A DNA stretch of 64,000 nt, taken from Streptomyces albogriseolus (GTDB lineage: Bacteria; Actinomycetota; Actinomycetes; Streptomycetales; Streptomycetaceae). This document shows positions 25,347 through 33,355 of this stretch, piece by piece; positions within the stretch are counted from its first letter, which is position 1, and the number at the start of each line of letters is the position of its first letter. A program made the translations under genes and the position numbers. The notes beneath the pieces were generated by a model, which was given only the letters and a program-made list of their open reading frames with translations, was not told where the DNA came from and did not search any database. The stretch lies in the NCBI GenBank assembly GCA_014650475.1, contig BMVA01000004.1, forward strand, positions 1 through 64,000, written 5' to 3'.

Positions 25347-25703
25347 ATGCCCGCAATCACTCCGGACACCATCCACGCCGCGACCGAGACCCTGTCGGAT
25401 CTGACCGACTACCTGCGCGAGAACCCTGACCCCGTCGAGGCCCTCGCCCTCGTCGAGCCCCTTTTCGATGAGTACACGGGCCTGCCCGTTCAGCTCGCCG
25501 ACACCCTGCGCGCCCTCGCGCGTGCCCTGCAGGAGCACCCGGACGTCCCGCGCACCGCGCAGGTAGACCTTCTGATCACCGAGTTGCGCACGGCCGCGTG
25601 GGAGCAGGCCGACCAGCACGCCCTCCACTACGTCCTGGACGACCTCCGCGACCTGTACGGCAGCGCCGGCACAAGCGAGCGGGGGAGTGCCCGGTGCCCC
25701 TGA
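25347..25703 (+). CDS. small helical protein next to DUF317 genes
   Basis: A 118-residue acidic helical protein (helical module: ETLSDLTDYLRENPDPVEAL ... LPVQLADTLRALARAL). AAGGAG precedes ATG 25347. It overlaps the next gene by 10 bases. It lies between two DUF317 genes, mirroring the pair at 24136/24516. Confidence 0.65.
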   Translation: MPAITPDTIHAATETLSDLTDYLRENPDPVEALALVEPLFDEYTGLPVQLADTLRALARALQEHPDVPRTAQVDLLITELRTAAWEQADQHALHYVLDDLRDLYGSAGTSERGSARCP

Positions 25704-26515
25704 GCGAACGGCAGCTCGCCGCGTTCGCCGACAAGCACGCCTGGCAGATCCCCTTCGACACCAGCCCCCGCCATCTCGCCGGCCCCGGAGACGCCCGTCA
25801 CGTCACCTACGGCCTGGCTGCCGCCGGATGGAGCGCCGTCTCCGACCCCCTGAGTGCCGAGATCGTCCTGCGCAGCCCCGACCTGCGCCACCGCCTCCAG
25901 TTCGACCCGCAGTCCACCACCTCCGCGTGGTGGCGGCTGCGGGCGGAGCCCACCGACACCGAGCCTGGCTGGTACGCCGAGTTCGGCGAACTCGTGCCCG
26001 CCGAGGTCCTCGCCGGCTTCACGGACGCCCTCATCGTCCCGCCGCAACAGCAGCCGGACCCGTGGCAACCGGTGACCTCGGCGGGGTGGCACCGCGACTC
26101 AGACGGCACAGCGCGCTCGCCGGACTCCATGTGTCACATCGAACTGCGCCCGTTGAGCGAGCTCCACGACCGGCCGTCCTGGCACGTCGAGACCCGTGAG
26201 CCCGGCCACGGAGAGTTCCACGGCCCGCGCATCTGGCACGCCTACTTCGACGAGCGCACCCCCGCCCACCTGGTCGGATCGTTCCTCACCGCACTGGCCG
26301 ACCGTAGCCCGCTCCAGCGCGGCATGTACGACCGCACCGGCCACTACAGCGCCGTGCAGGAGCCCAGCCCACTGCGCCCACAGCAGGTGGTCGACGCCCA
26401 CGCCACGCGCCTCAAGTCCCTCCGCGCGCAGGCACGCTCCGCCCGCCTGCGGCAGACGAAACCCGCGACGACCCCGGCGAACGTCGGCCCAGCCCAGCCG
26501 GCCGCTCGCCGCTGA
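25694..26515 (+). CDS. DUF317-domain protein
   Basis: A 273-residue second DUF317 protein: PRHLAGPGDARHVTYGLAAAGW, then WYAEFGELVPAEVLAGFTDAL, and a second unit with WHAYFDERTPAHLVGSFLTAL. GTG 25694 lies seven bases after GGAG. The helical-partner and DUF317 gene pair is thus present twice in tandem (24136-25319 and 25347-26515), pointing to a segmental duplication. Confidence 0.82.
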   Translation: MPLSERQLAAFADKHAWQIPFDTSPRHLAGPGDARHVTYGLAAAGWSAVSDPLSAEIVLRSPDLRHRLQFDPQSTTSAWWRLRAEPTDTEPGWYAEFGELVPAEVLAGFTDALIVPPQQQPDPWQPVTSAGWHRDSDGTARSPDSMCHIELRPLSELHDRPSWHVETREPGHGEFHGPRIWHAYFDERTPAHLVGSFLTALADRSPLQRGMYDRTGHYSAVQEPSPLRPQQVVDAHATRLKSLRAQARSARLRQTKPATTPANVGPAQPAARR

Positions 26516-26534
26516 ACCGACAGGACTCCACCTC

Positions 26535-27101
26535 ATCTCCACCGACCACCACGCACACCGCGACTTCCTCCGCCACCTCGACCGCTACGTGAGGGACAGC
26601 AAGAAGATCCTCGACGCCTGGGACTCCTACTCCGACGAGCACACCGACCTCGACGGCTGGCCCCACGACGACCACGCCTACGGCATGCGCGCGAGCCAGC
26701 GCGACGCCGACACCGCCGAGGCGTTCGAGCCGCTCCGCTACGGCGCCCGTCACCTGCTGGCCACCGCCGAGACACAGCTGGCCCAGCTGACGGAGAACAC
26801 GGTGCAGAGCCGCTGGGTCTACCAGTTGGGCGTCCTGCGCGACGCCCTCGACCGGCTCGACGAACTGCACGAGCAGTGGCTGGAGACCCGAGACGCCCTC
26901 CCCACCACCGCCAAGCCCGGCACCGCCGACTTCGACGACGCCCTCGCCGAGCATCACGCCGAATCGTGGAGCTACCTCGATGACTGGGCCACCCACGGCA
27001 AGGCACTCCGGGAGATCAACTCCGCCGCTCGCAAGGCCCGTTCGCCTCTGGCCCCCATACCGGTCCCCGCACCCGCCCGGCGGATTGCGGCACGGAAGTG
27101 A
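26535..27101 (+). CDS. hypothetical helical protein
   Basis: A 188-residue soluble helical protein (LRHLDRYVRDSKKILDAWDS; later RWVYQLGVLRDALDRLDEL). No ATG, GTG, TTG or CTG occurs between the preceding stop and the well-formed first helix. AGGA is nine bases before ATC 26535 and six before CTC 26532. The start is therefore non-standard or lost. No family recognised. Confidence 0.55.
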   Translation: MSTDHHAHRDFLRHLDRYVRDSKKILDAWDSYSDEHTDLDGWPHDDHAYGMRASQRDADTAEAFEPLRYGARHLLATAETQLAQLTENTVQSRWVYQLGVLRDALDRLDELHEQWLETRDALPTTAKPGTADFDDALAEHHAESWSYLDDWATHGKALREINSAARKARSPLAPIPVPAPARRIAARK

Positions 27102-27103
27102 AC

Positions 27104-27250
27104 ATGCCGCCGGCTCCCGAGACCGTCGAGGTCGACGTCATCGCCCCGCACCACCCCGTCGGCGGCGGTGATCCCGCCTGGATCACCGTCCCGTCGACCA
27201 AACCGATGCCCTCGGCGCCTCCGCCGGTCAAGAACGGCCGCAGCCGCTGA
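27104..27250 (+). CDS. 48-residue protein upstream of the coupling protein
   Basis: A small ORF of 48 residues (ATG 27104, five bases after GGAAG; stop 27248-27250). The sequence is acidic and Pro-rich with a basic end (KNGRSR), without a membrane segment. It fills the gap between two closely spaced genes and has its own ribosome site, so it is probably translated. Confidence 0.5.
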   Translation: MPPAPETVEVDVIAPHHPVGGGDPAWITVPSTKPMPSAPPPVKNGRSR

Positions 27251-27282
27251 TCCCCTCCGTCCCGCCAGGAAGCACGTAGCCC

Positions 27283-29079
27283 TTGCCCCCTTCCTCCTCC
27301 TCGAACAGTTCCACCGACGGATACGACCTCGTTCTGCGCCTCCTCCTCGGCGTACTCGCGATCGTCGTCCCCCTCGCCCACTTCGCCTGGCTGTCGGGCA
27401 ACATCACCGCCTACCTCACCGGAGCCGACTGGGTGCCCTACCAGCCGACCGCCGCCCTGCTCCACCCCGAGCAGGTCTGGCCCCGCACAGGAGAAACGTC
27501 CCTGCTGATCGGCGCCCGCATCGTTCCCGTCCTTCTGCTCCTGACCCTCGGGGTAGCGGTAGGCGTCGTATGGGCCCGGCACACGAGCCGCAGCGGAGGC
27601 CGGAAACAGAAGATCACAGACATGGCCAAGGCCCGGGACATCGAGCCCCTGATGGCCAGGGCGATCACCGACAAGGCCCGCTCCCTGCGGCCGAGTCTGA
27701 AGGACGCCAAGAACATCGACGCGAAGGACACCGGCATCCTCCTGGGCAACCTGCAGGGCACCAAGCACGAGGTGCGCATGGGGTTCGAGGACGTCGCCGT
27801 CGCGATCATGGCACCCCGGTCCGGCAAGACGACCTCACTCGCCATCCCCTCCATCCTGCACGCCCCCGGACCGGTGCTGCTCACCAGCAACAAGGCCGCC
27901 GGCGATGCCTTCACCACGGCCTACGAAGCGCGGGCAAAGGCGGGACGGGTGTGGACCATGGACCCGCAACAGATCGCCCACGCTGCCCGCGAGATGTGGT
28001 GGAACCCCCTGGCCAGCGCGACCACCCTGGACGGGGCGAACCGGCTGGCCGGCCACTTCCTCGCCGCGAGCGTCGATGCCTCCCAGCAGGGCGACTTCTG
28101 GTCCAAGGCTGGCAGCAACATCCTGTCCCAGCTGCTCCTGGCCGCGGCTCTCGACGAGCGACCGATCACCGACATCATGCAGTGGCTCGCCTTCCCGGCC
28201 GACCGGACCCCGCTCGACATCCTCCGTGATCACGGTTTCACCGCCGTCGCCGCCCAGCTCAAGGGCACCGTCGAGGGACCTCCCGAGACCCGCGACGGCA
28301 TCTACGAGACCGCCCGCCAGTACGCCGCCGCGCTGCTCAACTCTGAGATCGCGGCCTGGGTGACGCCGCAGAAGGACGTCCCCGAATTCCAGCCGGCGCA
28401 GTTCGTCACCTCCACCGACACGCTCTTCCTGCTCAGCAAAGACGGAGGCGGCGGCGCCTCCGCGCTGATCGCGGCGTGCGCGGACGCGGTGATGCGAGCC
28501 GCGACCGCCCAAGCCGAGCGCGCCGGCGGACGCCTCGACCCGCCCATGCTGGCGATCCTCGACGAGGCCGCCAACGTGTGCAAGATCAGCGACCTGCCGG
28601 ACCTGTACTCCCACCTCGGCTCGCGCGGGATCATCCCCATCACGATCCTGCAGTCCTACCGCCAGGGCCAGAAAGTCTGGGGTGACGCCGGCATGGACGC
28701 CATGTGGTCCGCCTCGACTGTGAAGGTCATCGGCAGCGGAATCGACGACCCTGACTTCGCCGACAAGCTCAGCCGCTTGATCGGCGACCACGATGTCGAG
28801 ACCACCTCAACCTCACACTCGGAGTCCGGCAAGTCGACCTCCGTGTCAATGCGGCAGGAACGGATCCTGCCCCCCGACGCGATCCGCGCCCTGCCCAAGG
28901 GCACCGCCCTGTGCTTCGCCACCGGCATGCGGGCCGCCATGCTCGACCTGCGCCCGTGGTACCTGGAGCCCGGCGCAGCGGACCTGTCGGCGGCGTCCGC
29001 CCGCGCATCGAAGGCCATCACCGCCCGCGCCGTCGCGAAGCACGCACCCACCCAGACCGACTTCGGACCAGCGGCGTGA
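27283..29079 (+). CDS. type IV coupling protein (VirD4/TraG family)
   Basis: Inner-membrane ATPase that brings the DNA substrate to the transfer channel. Two N-terminal membrane helices (about residues 15-45 and 75-100) are followed by the ATPase domain with Walker A (MAPRSGKTTSLAIPS, about residue 170) and Walker B (MLAILDEAAN, about residue 425). PITILQSYRQGQKVWG follows, which is characteristic of TraG/VirD4. At 598 residues it has the normal family length. The start is TTG 27283. Its last 20 residues recur as a broken copy at 29811-29879. Confidence 0.92.
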   Translation: MPPSSSSNSSTDGYDLVLRLLLGVLAIVVPLAHFAWLSGNITAYLTGADWVPYQPTAALLHPEQVWPRTGETSLLIGARIVPVLLLLTLGVAVGVVWARHTSRSGGRKQKITDMAKARDIEPLMARAITDKARSLRPSLKDAKNIDAKDTGILLGNLQGTKHEVRMGFEDVAVAIMAPRSGKTTSLAIPSILHAPGPVLLTSNKAAGDAFTTAYEARAKAGRVWTMDPQQIAHAAREMWWNPLASATTLDGANRLAGHFLAASVDASQQGDFWSKAGSNILSQLLLAAALDERPITDIMQWLAFPADRTPLDILRDHGFTAVAAQLKGTVEGPPETRDGIYETARQYAAALLNSEIAAWVTPQKDVPEFQPAQFVTSTDTLFLLSKDGGGGASALIAACADAVMRAATAQAERAGGRLDPPMLAILDEAANVCKISDLPDLYSHLGSRGIIPITILQSYRQGQKVWGDAGMDAMWSASTVKVIGSGIDDPDFADKLSRLIGDHDVETTSTSHSESGKSTSVSMRQERILPPDAIRALPKGTALCFATGMRAAMLDLRPWYLEPGAADLSAASARASKAITARAVAKHAPTQTDFGPAA

Positions 29080-29144
29080 CACACGCCGCCCGCACCCCAG
29101 TCCCCCGACACCACGTCCGTCCCTTCTCCATCGCGGAGTTCTTC

Positions 29145-29750
29145 TTGCAGATCATCGACTTGGCCGAGCAGACCCGCCTCCTCGGCCAGGTGGCACCCGC
29201 GCTGGAAACCCTGCGCGACGACGTACGAAAGGTCCGCGAGGGAGAGATCCTCAAGCCCGTCCGGGAGATCGCCCCCTTCGCTCGGCGCACGCAGCAGCTG
29301 GCGATGCAGTGCACGCAGCAGCTGCACGACCTGTCCATCAGCCAGTACGCCGCCATCAAGGACGGCCGCCAGAACCTGGCCCAACTGGCTGGTGCCTGCG
29401 CGCAGGTCTCTCTGGCCGCCACCCTGTGCACGCTCGCCATCAACAGCCGCACCGAGATCCTGCTGTACGAGGACGCCGACCCCAACCCCGCGGCCAGCCG
29501 CGACAACCTGCGACGCGCCGCCGACGAAATGGACCGTGCCCGTACTACATACCGCTCGCTGACACAGCACCTGTCAGGGCGCCTCGCCTCGGCCGCCGCC
29601 CGGCGAGAGGACGAGCAGCTCATCGACCGCGCGCTCGTCGGCCCCGGCATCACGACCGCGCACTCGCCTGCACCGTCACCCGCCAGCACTGCGTCCAGTC
29701 CAGTCCCGCCCAACTCCCCGACGAGCTCCCCTGCGCCAAAGACGCGCTGA
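29145..29750 (+). CDS. hypothetical helical protein
   Basis: A 201-residue helical protein. Its first helix (LQIIDLAEQTRLL) aligns with that of the gene at 30564 (IRQIDLQIEISRL), and both continue into a similar bundle (LAQLAGACAQVSLAA / LEALASVVLAASLAA), so they are paralogues. TTG 29145 lies six bases after GGAG. A GTG at 29076 overlapping the coupling-protein stop would add 23 residues. Function unknown. Confidence 0.6.
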   Translation: MQIIDLAEQTRLLGQVAPALETLRDDVRKVREGEILKPVREIAPFARRTQQLAMQCTQQLHDLSISQYAAIKDGRQNLAQLAGACAQVSLAATLCTLAINSRTEILLYEDADPNPAASRDNLRRAADEMDRARTTYRSLTQHLSGRLASAAARREDEQLIDRALVGPGITTAHSPAPSPASTASSPVPPNSPTSSPAPKTR

Positions 29751-29810
29751 CCGCGACCCGCTCAACGGCTCGATCCACCCAGTGCGTTGTGGCCTCAAAC
29801 CCGGGCCCCC

Positions 29811-29879
29811 ACGGACATCACCATCCGCGCGGTCGCCAAACATGCGCACCGGCAAGGCGGCTTCGGCACGGCCGCGTAA
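29811..29879 (+). pseudogene. remnant of a second coupling-protein 3' end
   Basis: The frame reads TDITIRAVAKHAHRQGGFGTAA then TAA, next to the intact coupling protein's ending KAITARAVAKHAPTQTDFG followed by PAA and stop. The fragment stands directly before a modular gene (29935), as the virB4 fragment does before 11652. Confidence 0.8.
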
Positions 29880-29934
29880 CCCGGCTGCGCCCCACTCGCC
29901 GGCTCGCGCTCACCGCCCAACCATCCGGAGCACC

Positions 29935-30534
29935 ATGGCTCTCATCGACCATTCCGATGTCTTCATAGGCTCGACCGGCGATGGATGGACCTTCGTCGTC
30001 CTCAACCGCCCTATCCGCAATGCCTCCCGCATCCTGACCGGGGCGGGGTTCACCGCTCGCGAGCACCAGGGCCGCACCCTCCATCTCCTGCCGCCCGAGA
30101 CTGCCGAGGACGCGCACGAGCGCGCCGGTGTCGCGGCCTACGGGCTGCTCGCGCACACCATGGACTTCGTCGACCTCGCCTGGACCACGCGCCAGCGCGG
30201 CGCGATCCCGGCCGCCCAGCCCGACGTGAGTTTCCGTTTCACCGACCACGCGGTCACCGCGACCGCGGCCACGGACCGAGCACGCGCCATCCTGGCCCGG
30301 CACCGCTTCACACCCTCAGCTGACGGCTCGCTGTACGTGCTTGCGGCCGGCCTCAGTGAACGGGCCGTCGTCAGCAGCGTGGTGCAGACCGAGGCCCACC
30401 TCCACGCCGACGGCATCAGCGTGCGCATCGACCTCGGCATCGCCACCCTGCAGGACATCCCACCGGCACCGCCCCGCCCCGGCGCCGCCCCCTCTCCGCC
30501 GTCCACCACACCGGTCAAGCGGCGCAGCCGCTGA
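29935..30534 (+). CDS. accessory protein with two alpha/beta modules
   Basis: A 199-residue protein made of two tandem alpha/beta modules: residues 5-85 (SDVFIGSTGDGWTFVVL ... ILTGAGF ... LHLLPPE) and 95-165 (VSFRFTDHAVTATAATDRA ... ILARHRF ... HADGISVRIDLG). ATG 29935 follows GGAG. The clearest internal duplication of the module. Confidence 0.7.
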   Translation: MALIDHSDVFIGSTGDGWTFVVLNRPIRNASRILTGAGFTAREHQGRTLHLLPPETAEDAHERAGVAAYGLLAHTMDFVDLAWTTRQRGAIPAAQPDVSFRFTDHAVTATAATDRARAILARHRFTPSADGSLYVLAAGLSERAVVSSVVQTEAHLHADGISVRIDLGIATLQDIPPAPPRPGAAPSPPSTTPVKRRSR

Positions 30535-30563
30535 CCACCGTCCCTCTCACCCGGAGCAGCAGC

Positions 30564-31400
30564 ATCCGCCAGATCGACCTTCAAATCGAGATCTCCCGCC
30601 TGCGGCAACTCGGCAGCGACTTCGAGGACTTGCACAGCGAGATCCGCTCGCTCACCCTGACACCCGGCACCGACGCCCGCCAGCAGCTCACGTCGAAGAT
30701 CGTGGCCACGAACCAGCTGGTCCAACGGGCCATGGAACGCCTCGCCGCCCTCGATGGCAGCCAGTACACCGCCGTACCCGGCAGCCGCCCGTCTCTGGAG
30801 GCGCTCGCCTCCGTCGTCCTGGCCGCCAGTCTCGCCGCGTCCGACCTGGCTTGCGCGCTGGAGGCCAATCCCCTGGAGGGCGCGGCGTTCCCCGGCCCGC
30901 CGGCCGATGAAGCAGCCGTGCGCAAGGCACGGCATGCGGAGGCGACCCCCGTCATGGCGGAGCACCTCGCCGACGCCGCCCATCAGCTCGTCCTGGCCCA
31001 CACCGGCTGCTACTACCTCGCCAGCGGCATCACCCGAGACCTGAAGCAGCACGCCGAACAGAACCAGGCGACACCGGCGCCGAGGATCACGGACAGTCAG
31101 TGTGCCGTCCTCGCCCGGCTGTCCGCAGGGGGCGGCAGCCGTCACGTGATCAGCCGGTACGGCGTGCTCCGGGCCATCGACAAGGACCGGGCCACCGTGA
31201 ACGTCGCCACCCTCAACGCCCTGATCAAGCGAGGACTCGTCGCGGTGGACACCACCACGTCCCTGCACCAGGGCCAGCGCCTGAACGTCACCGCCGCAGG
31301 CCACCGGGCCCTCGCCCAGCACAAGCCCACCACGGCCCCCGCCCGAGCAACGGCCGTGACGCCCCCAGCGACGAAGCAGACAGCGGGACGCACGCGATGA
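30564..31400 (+). CDS. helical protein with C-terminal winged-helix domain
   Basis: A 278-residue protein. Residues 1-160 are a helical bundle related to that at 29145. Residues 180-260 look like a winged helix-turn-helix (AVLARLSAGGGSRHVISRYG ... LNALIKRGLVAVDT ... LNVTAAGHRALAQH), which suggests DNA binding. No ATG, GTG or TTG lies between 30324 and 30630; GGAG is seven bases before ATC 30564, and a CTG stands at 30600. It may regulate the downstream genes. Confidence 0.62.
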   Translation: MRQIDLQIEISRLRQLGSDFEDLHSEIRSLTLTPGTDARQQLTSKIVATNQLVQRAMERLAALDGSQYTAVPGSRPSLEALASVVLAASLAASDLACALEANPLEGAAFPGPPADEAAVRKARHAEATPVMAEHLADAAHQLVLAHTGCYYLASGITRDLKQHAEQNQATPAPRITDSQCAVLARLSAGGGSRHVISRYGVLRAIDKDRATVNVATLNALIKRGLVAVDTTTSLHQGQRLNVTAAGHRALAQHKPTTAPARATAVTPPATKQTAGRTR

Positions 31401-31519
31401 CCAGCACCACCCCACCCAACCCGCCGTCTCATTACCCGGAGCTCAGCGTCCCCTGCCCCCCGGTCCTGCCGAACCGCCGTTCTCCACACCCGAACTGTCG
31501 GCCATCGCGCGCCGACTGA
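31397..31519 (+). CDS. 40-residue ORF overlapping a winged-helix gene
   Basis: ATG 31397 is coupled to the previous stop (ATGA) and gives 40 residues of Pro-rich sequence, ending inside the next gene. It may be a leader that delivers ribosomes to the CTG at 31453, or the original N-terminus of that gene separated by a frameshift. Confidence 0.25.
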   Translation: MTSTTPPNPPSHYPELSVPCPPVLPNRRSPHPNCRPSRAD

Positions 31520-31857
31520 CCTGGCAACAGCGCGCCGCCCTCCGGGTTCTGGCACGGACACCCAGCCGAGTCCGGCAACGGGACAACGGCCCGCAGTATG
31601 TGGACACCCAGACCTCGTCGCACATCGCGTTCACAACGTGGCACGCCCTGGAACGCAAGGGCCTGGCCTACCGCGACCACACCGCCCACCCCGCCTCCCT
31701 CCTCGGACAACGCCTGGCACTGACCGGCAAGGGACTGGCCGTCCTCAACCACCTCTCCCGGGCCAGCTTCCCGCCCTCGGCAACCCAACTGTGGCCACCC
31801 GCTCCGCCGCGGCATTACACCTCAGCCCCCAGCGCCCCAAACACCCCGCGCCACTGA
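31453..31857 (+). CDS. winged-helix protein
   Basis: A 134-residue protein. LTWQQRAALRVLARTP, then TWHALERKGLAYRDH and LALTGKGLAVLNHL, form a winged-helix pattern parallel to the C-terminal domain of the protein at 30564. No ATG or GTG stands before the domain; CTG 31453 is 11 bases after GGAG. Likely a small DNA-binding regulator. Confidence 0.5.
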   Translation: MPPGPAEPPFSTPELSAIARRLTWQQRAALRVLARTPSRVRQRDNGPQYVDTQTSSHIAFTTWHALERKGLAYRDHTAHPASLLGQRLALTGKGLAVLNHLSRASFPPSATQLWPPAPPRHYTSAPSAPNTPRH

Positions 31858-31917
31858 CCGCGCCGCCGCGCATGCAGCCTCCGGCCGCCCGACCACCTTT
31901 CCCCACCAGGAGCCCCC

Positions 31918-32439
31918 CTGCGCGTCTACGAACCGCACGACCTCGACGACATGACGCTGGAGGAGGCACTCGACGCCGTCCTCGCCGACCTGCACGACCA
32001 CCGGATCACCGGTGACGCGGTTGGTCTGTTCAACGTGATGCGGCACATCGACCTGCTGTGCCACATCACCTCCCGCGTGACCGGCGAAACCCAGTACTGC
32101 CTGTTCTACGACCACGCCGACGCCGCAGACCAGGCTCGGGCCGAGCCGCTCAGCCAGGCAGCCGGGCACCTCGGCCGTGCGACCGCCCACTACGCCCAAG
32201 CCCTGGCCCTCGTCGTCACCCTGTGCAAGAGCAGCGCACACACGACGCTGCAAAAGCGACTGGACGCGATCGACGTCCACAGTCACCTCGGCGCGCACCG
32301 TGCCGATGCCTTCCGCGCGTTGTCCGACGCCCGCCGCTACCTGACCGAGCCGCGCCCGGCCGGCGGAGACACCGCGCCAACGCCACCTCCCGCCCAGCAG
32401 CCCCGCGCCAGCCCTGACCGCCAGCCCGCTCGCCCCTGA
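31918..32439 (+). CDS. hypothetical helical protein
   Basis: A 173-residue helical protein (FNVMRHIDLLCHITSRVTGE; LGRATAHYAQALALVVTL). CTG 31918 is five bases after AGGAG. The first ATG (31951) would remove 11 residues and lacks a ribosome site. Its bundle resembles the helical halves of the genes at 30564 and 32453. Confidence 0.6.
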   Translation: MRVYEPHDLDDMTLEEALDAVLADLHDHRITGDAVGLFNVMRHIDLLCHITSRVTGETQYCLFYDHADAADQARAEPLSQAAGHLGRATAHYAQALALVVTLCKSSAHTTLQKRLDAIDVHSHLGAHRADAFRALSDARRYLTEPRPAGGDTAPTPPPAQQPRASPDRQPARP

Positions 32440-32452
32440 AGTCCTCCCCCTG

Positions 32453-33298
32453 ATGACGACATCGCCCGACCCCGATCACACCCCCCTGTTCGACGTGGAC
32501 GTGCCCGAGCCGCTGACCCCCGTGGCGCGGCTGCTGGCGCTTGCCGACCTCTACACCCGGCACAACGACAGGCTCGACATCCTGGTCTTCGGCCGCACCC
32601 CTCAGTGCGAGCCGGATGCCTACGCGGCCTCCGCCCGCCGTCTGGAGCGCGAGGCCCTCGCCTGCATCAAAGCGGTCCGGCAGCAGCCCCTGCCCGCCAT
32701 CGAACCGGTGACCAGCGCCGTCGTACGCCTGAAGCAGATCGCCTACCTGACCGGCGGAGCCACTCGCTACCTCACCGCCGCACAGCACGTCTGGCCCCCC
32801 GACGGTGCGCAGCACGAGCGCCCCGACCCCCGGCGCGGGTTCGGCCAGTACGTGCGGCTGGCCCGCGAACTCACCGCCCTCGCGCCCTTCGCCGTCATCG
32901 AGTCCGCCATCCACATCGCCGGCAGGCTGCCCCGCAGAGCCCGCACCGACGCCACCGTCCCCGGCATTGAAGAAGCCCATCGCGGCGTGCTGCTCGACGT
33001 GGCCCGCGGCAACATCACCGTCACCGAGTACGACGGGCATCAGCGCGCCTATTGCCACGACGTGGGTGTAGACGGCGAGATGCTGCGCCACCTGGAATCC
33101 CAAGGTCTGGTGACCCGCGAGCCCGGGTCCGCACCCCCGTTCTTCCGAGGCGGGCCGCCACGCGACCGCGCACGTCTGACCGCCCCCGGAATCTCGGCCC
33201 TCAGCGCTGTCATCGATTCCCCCCTGCGCATCAGCCTGTCGGCGGCCCGCCCCGTGCCCGCCCCCACTGCGGTCAACACCGCCCGCGCACGGCGCTGA
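32453..33298 (+). CDS. helical protein with C-terminal winged-helix domain
   Basis: A 281-residue protein. Residues 20-160 are a helical bundle and residues 170-255 a winged-helix-like domain (HRGVLLDVARGNITVTEYDG ... LRHLESQGLVTRE ... LTAPGISALSAVI). It has the same plan as the protein at 30564, so the 29-33 kb block is a family of related helical/winged-helix proteins. ATG 32453. Confidence 0.65.
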   Translation: MTTSPDPDHTPLFDVDVPEPLTPVARLLALADLYTRHNDRLDILVFGRTPQCEPDAYAASARRLEREALACIKAVRQQPLPAIEPVTSAVVRLKQIAYLTGGATRYLTAAQHVWPPDGAQHERPDPRRGFGQYVRLARELTALAPFAVIESAIHIAGRLPRRARTDATVPGIEEAHRGVLLDVARGNITVTEYDGHQRAYCHDVGVDGEMLRHLESQGLVTREPGSAPPFFRGGPPRDRARLTAPGISALSAVIDSPLRISLSAARPVPAPTAVNTARARR

Positions 33299-33355
33299 CA
33301 GCGCTACCCGCTCCCCCAGCGGCTGCCGTCTTCTCGTTCATACAAGGAAATCCCG

